Assembly (NCBI RefSeq): GCF_014334325.1
Contig: NZ_JACSET010000007.1
Span: 1-64,000 of the forward strand
DNA length: 64,000 bases
Direction of reading: 5' to 3'
DNA from: Treponema sp. Marseille-Q4130
Lineage (GTDB): Bacteria > Spirochaetota > Spirochaetia > Treponematales > Treponemataceae
Shown here: piece after piece, positions 59,185-64,000 of the stretch
Layout of the letters: each line of letters starts with the position of its first letter
Numbering within the stretch: the first letter of the stretch is position 1
Notes under the pieces: model-generated
What the model saw: the letters and a program-made list of their open reading frames with translations, nothing else
Database searches by the model: none
Told to the model about the DNA's origin: nothing
Position numbers and translations under genes: made by a program

Positions 59185-60783
59185 TTATCCACCGTTTCTT
59201 CCGTAGAGCTTGCTTAAAAAAGCAAGAGAGGCGGCCGCATCATCGGAGAGCGCATTCTCATCCATACGCCACATCCAATTTCCGCCCGCAGTCGAAGGTG
59301 TGTTCATGCGCGCGCCGTTGTCAAGGGCGAGCACGTCCTGCAGCGGGATGACGGCGTACGAAGCGGTCGATGCGAACGCTTCCCTCACGAGCTTTCCGCA
59401 CAATTCGCCGCTTGTGACCATAGCCCGCGCGTCTTCATCCGAAAGCGGCTTTCCGCACACGTATTCGGCCGCACAGCGCACGACATCGTCTCTTTCTCGG
59501 AGGAGCCAGCCCTGCAGCGTATCGTTGTCGTGCGTGCCGGTATAGACGACGCAGCGCGTACTTTCGTATTCGTGGGGCAAAAAAGCGTTCGTCATATTTC
59601 CGCGCCGCTCTTCTTCAGGATCGAATGCGAACTCGAGCACTTTCATGCCGGGAAAACCGCAGCTGTCGCGGAGAGCGCGCACTTCGTCGGTAATGACGCC
59701 CAAGTCTTCCGCGATGACGGGGATATCGCCGAGAGATGCTTTGACGGCGGCAAAAAAATCCGCGCCGGGACACTTCACCCACATACCGTTTACCGCAGTC
59801 TCTTCCCCGTACGGAACAGACCAATAAGATTCAAAGCCGCGGAAGTGATCGATACGGATGCAGTCGACAAGTTCGAGCGCGCGCCTTATGCGCGAAATCC
59901 ACCACGCATATCCGTCTTTTTTCATCGCATCCCAATCGTACAGCGGATTTCCCCACAGCTGTCCCGTCGCCGAAAAATAATCGGGCGGCACTCCCGCCAC
60001 CCGCGTCGGAAAACCGTTTTCATCGAGCTGAAACAGTTTTTGATTCGCCCACACGTCCGCCGAATCGGGAGCGACAAAGATCGGAATATCGCCGATGATG
60101 TCGATACCGAGTGAATTGACATAGCGCTTCAATTCTCCCCACTGTACCGCAAAAAAGAACTGTATTGCTTTAATAATTTCGATATCTTCCGCATGCTCAC
60201 TTTCCCACAGCGCAAGCGCTTGGGGATCGCAGGCGGCGAGTTCTTTCGGCCACGAAGTGTTCCACATCGCGTTCTCTCCGAGCGCATTTTCATCCTGCGC
60301 TTTTTCGTTTTCGTCGAAAAAATTTTTTACGCTCATAAAGACGGCATAAGTGTCGAGCCACGCCCTGTTATCGTTTTTAAAAGACGCGAAGGCATCCCGA
60401 TCGGCGCCGCTCGCATGCGCAAAAAAATAACGAGCGCATTTTGAAAGAGAGGGCAGCTTCCATCGAACGACGGATTCAAAATCGACCGGCCCGTCGCAGC
60501 GTATAGAGTCGGGCGGGATTATATCGTCCGCACTCGCCCGGCCGCTTTCGGCAAGCAATTCAAAATCGATGAGGAGCGGATTTCCCGCGAAAGTCGAAAA
60601 GGATGCGTACGGAGAATCACCGTAGCCGGTCGGACCGAGCGGCAGTATCTGCCACAGCTTTTGATGCGAGCGATGCAGCCAATCCGCAAAACGATATGCG
60701 CTCTTTCCGAGCGTGCCGATGCCGGGACTTCCCGCAAGGGATGTCGGATGCAGGAGGATGCCGCTTTTTCGTGAAAATGTCAT
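59185..60783 (-). CDS. malQ: 4-alpha-glucanotransferase (amylomaltase, GH77)
   Basis: A 532-residue disproportionating enzyme that moves glucan chains between maltodextrins in the cytoplasm. GH77 hallmarks: HPTSLAGSPGIGTLG at the N-terminus, PLGPTGYGDSPYASFSTFAGNPLLID near 50 (part of subsite contacts), nucleophile Asp in IRIDHFRGFESYW near 310, acid/base Glu in VIAEDLG near 350 and the third Asp in TGTHDNDT near 410. The length matches bacterial MalQ. The ArsR-type regulator is encoded 18 bp upstream on the same strand, so the two may form an operon. Confidence 0.95.
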   Translation of the reverse strand: MTFSRKSGILLHPTSLAGSPGIGTLGKSAYRFADWLHRSHQKLWQILPLGPTGYGDSPYASFSTFAGNPLLIDFELLAESGRASADDIIPPDSIRCDGPVDFESVVRWKLPSLSKCARYFFAHASGADRDAFASFKNDNRAWLDTYAVFMSVKNFFDENEKAQDENALGENAMWNTSWPKELAACDPQALALWESEHAEDIEIIKAIQFFFAVQWGELKRYVNSLGIDIIGDIPIFVAPDSADVWANQKLFQLDENGFPTRVAGVPPDYFSATGQLWGNPLYDWDAMKKDGYAWWISRIRRALELVDCIRIDHFRGFESYWSVPYGEETAVNGMWVKCPGADFFAAVKASLGDIPVIAEDLGVITDEVRALRDSCGFPGMKVLEFAFDPEEERRGNMTNAFLPHEYESTRCVVYTGTHDNDTLQGWLLRERDDVVRCAAEYVCGKPLSDEDARAMVTSGELCGKLVREAFASTASYAVIPLQDVLALDNGARMNTPSTAGGNWMWRMDENALSDDAAASLAFLSKLYGRNGG

Positions 60784-60801
60784 AGCGCGATTTTACTTTG
60801 T

Positions 60802-61209
60802 TTACGCTTCATCCGCAAGCAGATAATCGTCGCGGGCGATCATCCACGGCGCTTTTTCCTTTATCGATTGCATATCGATTCCGGAAACAAGTTTTTCGAC
60901 GGACGTAAGCAAATCCTTCAGCTTGTCAAGCGTATTTTGAATATAGATAAAATAATAAACGCTCGTCCCTTTTTTATGACTCGTGATGATACCCGCATCT
61001 TTGAGGATTTTCAAATGATGCGATATCGCCGGTCGGGAAAGATGCGTTTTTGCGGTAATCGCCGCGACATCCATGCCGTCGAGTCCCGCTTCCGCGAGTA
61101 TGAGGACGATGCGCTGCCGCATTTCATCGCCGAGAGCAGTAAAATAGGGCTTGCACACAATAAATTTTTTCCAAATCCGCTGAACTTCAGCGCGAAAATT
61201 CTTAACCAT
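60802..61209 (-). CDS. ArsR-family winged-helix regulator
   Basis: A 135-residue regulator. The DNA-binding region (about 30-95) has TALGDEMRQRIVLILAEAG, then ITAKTHLSRPAISHHLKILK as the recognition helix pair and TSHKKGTSVYYFIY as the wing. No CxC metal motif is seen, so it may respond to something other than arsenic-type metals. A near-consensus promoter and a matching palindrome lie upstream. It precedes malQ by 18 bp. Confidence 0.88.
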   Translation of the reverse strand: MVKNFRAEVQRIWKKFIVCKPYFTALGDEMRQRIVLILAEAGLDGMDVAAITAKTHLSRPAISHHLKILKDAGIITSHKKGTSVYYFIYIQNTLDKLKDLLTSVEKLVSGIDMQSIKEKAPWMIARDDYLLADEA

Positions 61210-61227
61210 AGCTTCCCGCTTTATCCG

Positions 61228-61256
61228 ATTATAAACCGCAGCATTTCATGCGTCAA
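61228..61256 (-). promoter_or_regulatory. Sigma-70 promoter of the arsR-malQ unit
   Basis: On the minus strand TTGACG (61251-61256) and TATAAT (61228-61233) are 17 bp apart, a near-perfect promoter. Transcription would start near 61221, about 12 bases before the ATG at 61209. Confidence 0.8.
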
Positions 61257-61262
61257 ATAAGT

Positions 61263-61282
61263 TTAAACGTTTATTCGTTTAA
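61263..61282. promoter_or_regulatory. Inverted repeat, likely ArsR operator
   Basis: TTAAACG (61263-61269) and CGTTTAA (61276-61282) form a perfect inverted repeat with a 6-base spacer, directly upstream of the -35 box. ArsR-family proteins bind such sites. From 61283 to 61543 I see no gene or strong signal. Confidence 0.6.
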
Positions 61283-61543
61283 GCATATGATACAGTATAC
61301 ACCTGCCGGTACACTTTGTCAAACGACGGCGGTGATGATTCCGCCGCTATTGACTCGAGTTTCAAAATCTTGCCAAGAAATTTTTACAAGACGAAAATCG
61401 GCACATTGCAGCGGTGCGTCGTTAACCCCGAACTGCGCGAGAGCAGCGGTAGCAACAAAGGCGATCCATGAAAATGATTGCAAATGCGCGCCGCATCGTT
61501 AAATCCGATCTGCGTAACGCGATACGAACGCGTACTGTCGGCA

Positions 61544-62308
61544 TCAGTTATCCGTCTCTCCGGCCTTAATCGCGACCGTTCCGAGGTGCAGCACTTTGCT
61601 GTAATACATCGTACGCGTCGTATCGTGTCCGACGGAAAGGGCATACATATCGACAAAATAGGTGTTGGGATACGCGCTTGAAAATCCGGAGCTCGAATAA
61701 TTGTAGTCGTCGTCACCTTCCACGGGAAGTTTATTGGTATCCGGATCGAGACTCGTCCTGCCGAAATCGAAGGAATTTCGATTCCCTTCCCGCTTCGGAA
61801 TCCATGTGCCGGCGGCGACGCTGCTGCCGGTATAACCGACGATGATCTTTGCCTGATAACGAGGATCGGTTTGATAATTCGTCAAGCGAATATAGATGCG
61901 CCTGTCCGCACCGGTCGATGCGATGAGCGGAGTTGTCGTTCCCGAAGCGGTTCCGAGCTCGCGGTATTTATACTTATCCCTGAGCAAGGTCGCCGCAGCC
62001 GAATACTCCGTCGAATTGTTTGCACTGCTCAACGCGGACGTAACGCTGCCGATCGATTCGTAGCGATTGTAGATTTTATAATAAACGGCCGTTCCTAAAA
62101 AATCGAATGACGTGCTTATGCTCGAGTTTCCGGTTTCGTTCGTCACAAAATCGAAATATTTATTGTCATACGTCGTATCCGCATTCGGCGTGTTGTATAT
62201 ACGAAAGGGCGCTTCGAGCACATAATACTCTTCCAGTCCGCAGCCGAAAAAACAAAGGCAGCACGCTGCAAGAAAAAACAATTCGTATACATGACAGTTT
62301 TTCCGCAT
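61544..62308 (-). CDS. Lipoprotein, unknown
   Basis: A 254-residue exported lipoprotein with a signal sequence ending in a lipobox-like CFFGC (Cys near residue 23), so the mature part is lipid-anchored. The mature protein is rich in Tyr, Ser, Thr and Asn, with a beta-rich look (YIRLTNYQTDPRYQAKIIVG and TMYYSKVLHLGTVAIK), as in many spirochaetal surface or periplasmic lipoproteins. The start at 62308 fits the signal peptide; an in-frame ATG at 62326 is also possible. It is transcribed after the TPR gene, 48 bp away. No known domain. Confidence 0.7.
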   Translation of the reverse strand: MRKNCHVYELFFLAACCLCFFGCGLEEYYVLEAPFRIYNTPNADTTYDNKYFDFVTNETGNSSISTSFDFLGTAVYYKIYNRYESIGSVTSALSSANNSTEYSAAATLLRDKYKYRELGTASGTTTPLIASTGADRRIYIRLTNYQTDPRYQAKIIVGYTGSSVAAGTWIPKREGNRNSFDFGRTSLDPDTNKLPVEGDDDYNYSSSGFSSAYPNTYFVDMYALSVGHDTTRTMYYSKVLHLGTVAIKAGETDN

Positions 62309-62356
62309 GCCGCCGCCCATTCTCATGTAAAAAAAACAATTATATCGATATATTCG

Positions 62357-63037
62357 TTACTCGGTTTTGCCTTCTGCTTTCAGCGCGATAAGGCGCGTTT
62401 CGGCAAGATTCGTCCACGCATCTCCGAGCGCGCCTGCACTGAGCTTCGCATACGCTTCCGCCGCTTTTTTATAATCGCCGAGCGTTTCGTAGGTGCGCGC
62501 TTCGGAAAAACGCGCGTGAGACGCGAGCGGAAAATCCTTCACGTCCGCAGCTTTTCCGTAACTCGCCGCCGCATCGGAGAAGTTTCCGGTATTTTCATCG
62601 CAGACGGCGATATTGTAATACGCAAGCGGCGCCGTATACGACTTCGCGCCCTTCGCTGCGGCAGCCGCCCAATAAGCTTTTGCCGCCGCATAATCCTTTC
62701 GCCCGTACGCGATGCCGGCAGCGAGCATATTCGCCCTCACACCGACGATGCCGCCTTTCGAAAGATAAGGCGTAAGTTTCGTCATTGCATCGCTTCTTTT
62801 TGATTCGATTTCCGCATCCGAAAGAGGATCCGAAGCGTTCATGAGATCGTATTCTACGGTATCGACAAATGAAATGCCTTTCGTCGTTGAAGATGAAACG
62901 ACGGCGGCGGAAATGCCGTATACGACTATCGCACCGATGACGACGGCCGCCGAGATGATGATCTGCATACGATGGCGCAGCATAAACTGCGAAAGACGTT
63001 CGCCTGCAGTCGCTTTTTCAAATTTTTTTTCAATCAT
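62357..63037 (-). CDS. Membrane-anchored tetratricopeptide protein (YfgM-like)
   Basis: A 226-residue protein with one N-terminal membrane segment (residues 27-48) after a charged start, then helical repeats: four TPR-like pairs between about 85 and 220 (YGRKDYAAAKAYWAAAAAKG, YNIAVCDENTGNFSDAAASY, then FSEARTYETLGDYKKAAEAY). The layout resembles YfgM and other TPR proteins of the cell envelope that bind the secretion or outer-membrane assembly machinery. GGGAG lies before ATG 63037. It lies 46 bp after the sigma-54 activator on the same strand. Confidence 0.8.
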   Translation of the reverse strand: MIEKKFEKATAGERLSQFMLRHRMQIIISAAVVIGAIVVYGISAAVVSSSTTKGISFVDTVEYDLMNASDPLSDAEIESKRSDAMTKLTPYLSKGGIVGVRANMLAAGIAYGRKDYAAAKAYWAAAAAKGAKSYTAPLAYYNIAVCDENTGNFSDAAASYGKAADVKDFPLASHARFSEARTYETLGDYKKAAEAYAKLSAGALGDAWTNLAETRLIALKAEGKTE

Positions 63038-63083
63038 ATTTACTCCCGATAATCTCGCTTTTATCATACTCCCGTATTCATAT

Positions 63084-64000
63084 CTATTCCGACAGTTCTT
63101 CGCGGTCGCGAAGGTCGCTCAGCAGACGCGAAACATAGGTCCGCTGAATGCCGAGTATTTTTCCCGCTTTCGTTTTATTCCAAGCGGTCTCTTCCAAAAT
63201 TTTCCGCACATAGGCGCTTTTAAATTTATTGACCGCTTCTTTGAGCGAACGGTCGCCGCTCACGTCGGACGCGTATTCCTCCGCCATGCACTCGATTTCG
63301 TTTTTCCCGCTTCCGCGCTCTTCATAACCGATGCGGAGATCGAGCGCATTGATAAGAGGCGGCGTACCGAGCACGCATGCGCGTTCGATCGAATTTTCGA
63401 GTTCGCGGATGTTCCCCGGCCAATAATACGAATAAAGGGCATCCATAGCCGAACGCGAAAAACCGGTAAAATTCTTTTTCGTCTCTCCCGAAAACTTTTG
63501 CAAAAAGAAATCGGCAAGAGCGCCGATATCCTCTTTCCGCTCGCGAAGCGGCGGCACTTTTAAAGGTATGCCGCTCAAGCGAAAGTACAGATCGCTTCGG
63601 AACTTTTGCTCGCTCATCATCGCTTCGAGGTCGCGGTTCGTTGCGGCGACGACGCGCACGTCGACGGACACGGTTTTGCTCGATCCGACTTTTTGAAACT
63701 GCTTCGACTGTATGACGCGCAAAAGCTTCGCCTGCAGTTCGAGCGGCATCTCGCCGATTTCGTCGAGAAAGATCGTTCCGCCGTCGGCCGTTTCAAAGTA
63801 GCCCTTGTGATCGACTTTCGCGTCGGTAAACGCGCCTTTTACGTGCCCGAAAAGCTCGCTTTCGAGCAGCGAAGGAGAAAGAGCCGCGCAGTTGACCCGC
63901 ACGAAAGGCTTTCCCGAGCGATCGCTTCTTCGATGTATCTGTTCGGCGACAAGCTCTTTTCCGACACCGCTTTCGCCGGTTATGATGATCGAAAGATTCG
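63084..64000 (-). CDS. Sigma-54-dependent transcriptional activator (5' end beyond window)
   Basis: The visible 305 residues start inside the AAA+ domain: Walker [20 protein letters not shown] at the window edge, the sigma-54 contact loop GAFTDA (usually GAFTGA), Walker [18 protein letters not shown], the [12 protein letters not shown] and [21 protein letters not shown] blocks and the [17 protein letters not shown] sensor II region. The C-terminal 60 residues end in a FIS-type helix-turn-helix ([20 protein letters not shown]). The N-terminal receiver or sensor domain is outside the window. It activates promoters read by sigma-54 RNA polymerase. Confidence 0.93.
   Translation of the reverse strand, partial: NLSIIITGESGVGKELVAEQIHRRSDRSGKPFVRVNCAALSPSLLESELFGHVKGAFTDAKVDHKGYFETADGGTIFLDEIGEMPLELQAKLLRVIQSKQFQKVGSSKTVSVDVRVVAATNRDLEAMMSEQKFRSDLYFRLSGIPLKVPPLRERKEDIGALADFFLQKFSGETKKNFTGFSRSAMDALYSYYWPGNIRELENSIERACVLGTPPLINALDLRIGYEERGSGKNEIECMAEEYASDVSGDRSLKEAVNKFKSAYVRKILEETAWNKTKAGKILGIQRTYVSRLLSDLRDREELSE

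Overview
The window looks like a chromosomal segment of a treponeme (Spirochaetes). Three things point there: the run tamB-bamA-skp-mutS, which as I recall matches TP0325-TP0328 of Treponema pallidum; a cheW / DegT-like / NAD kinase / recN block resembling the syphilis spirochaete arrangement; and a PUR-domain protein, a neelaredoxin-type superoxide reductase and an orphan EF-G-like GTPase. By eye most of the window is near 50% G+C, which fits treponemes such as the T. socranskii group better than T. denticola. The species call is an inference.

Layout. (1) 1-3.2 kb: a decayed, very A+T-rich chromosomal integron with a piece of integron integrase, two clear attC sites, two cassette genes for membrane proteins (one frameshifted) and broken cassette remnants. 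The integrase piece points the same way as the cassettes, the inverted arrangement known from Treponema. (2) 3.2-11.7 kb: a fructoside-use locus. A fructokinase, a cytoplasmic GH32 enzyme and a three-gene sugar ABC importer lie on the minus strand, opposite a double-length LacI-type regulator, with three near-identical palindromic operators and a strong promoter. (3) 11.75-12.29 kb: an IS110-family remnant at the step from A+T-rich accessory DNA to G+C-richer core DNA. (4) 12.3-64 kb: core genes. They cover envelope building (PBP1A-like, M23/LysM proteins, MurD, TamB, BamA, Skp), DNA repair (MutS, RecN, a DEDDh exonuclease), redox and sulfur functions (superoxide reductase, rhodanese, ferredoxin, cysteine desulfurase), sugar metabolism (two phosphohexomutases, MalQ, DeoC, HAD phosphatase), nucleotide and cofactor enzymes (Tmk, NAD kinase), chemotaxis (CheW), competence-type ComF and regulators (MarR, ArsR, a sigma-54 activator running off the right edge).

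The least explained content is between genes. I found three families of dispersed structured repeats. One is a three-hairpin element (3.0, 5.8 and 43.6 kb, with a partial at 25.0 kb) whose stems differ between copies by compensating changes. The second is a nested stem-loop element of about 140 bp (42.87 and 57.9 kb, with tail pieces at 14.4 and 42.7 kb) that sits 3' of genes on the same strand and also shows paired changes. The third (0.1 and 19.8 kb) is a REP-like unit with nested hairpins. An 87-nt candidate small RNA with its own -10 box and intrinsic terminator lies before the PBP gene. Several proteins have lost expected catalytic residues: the Tmk P-loop lysine, the DegT pyridoxal lysine and the zinc ligands of one M23 protein.
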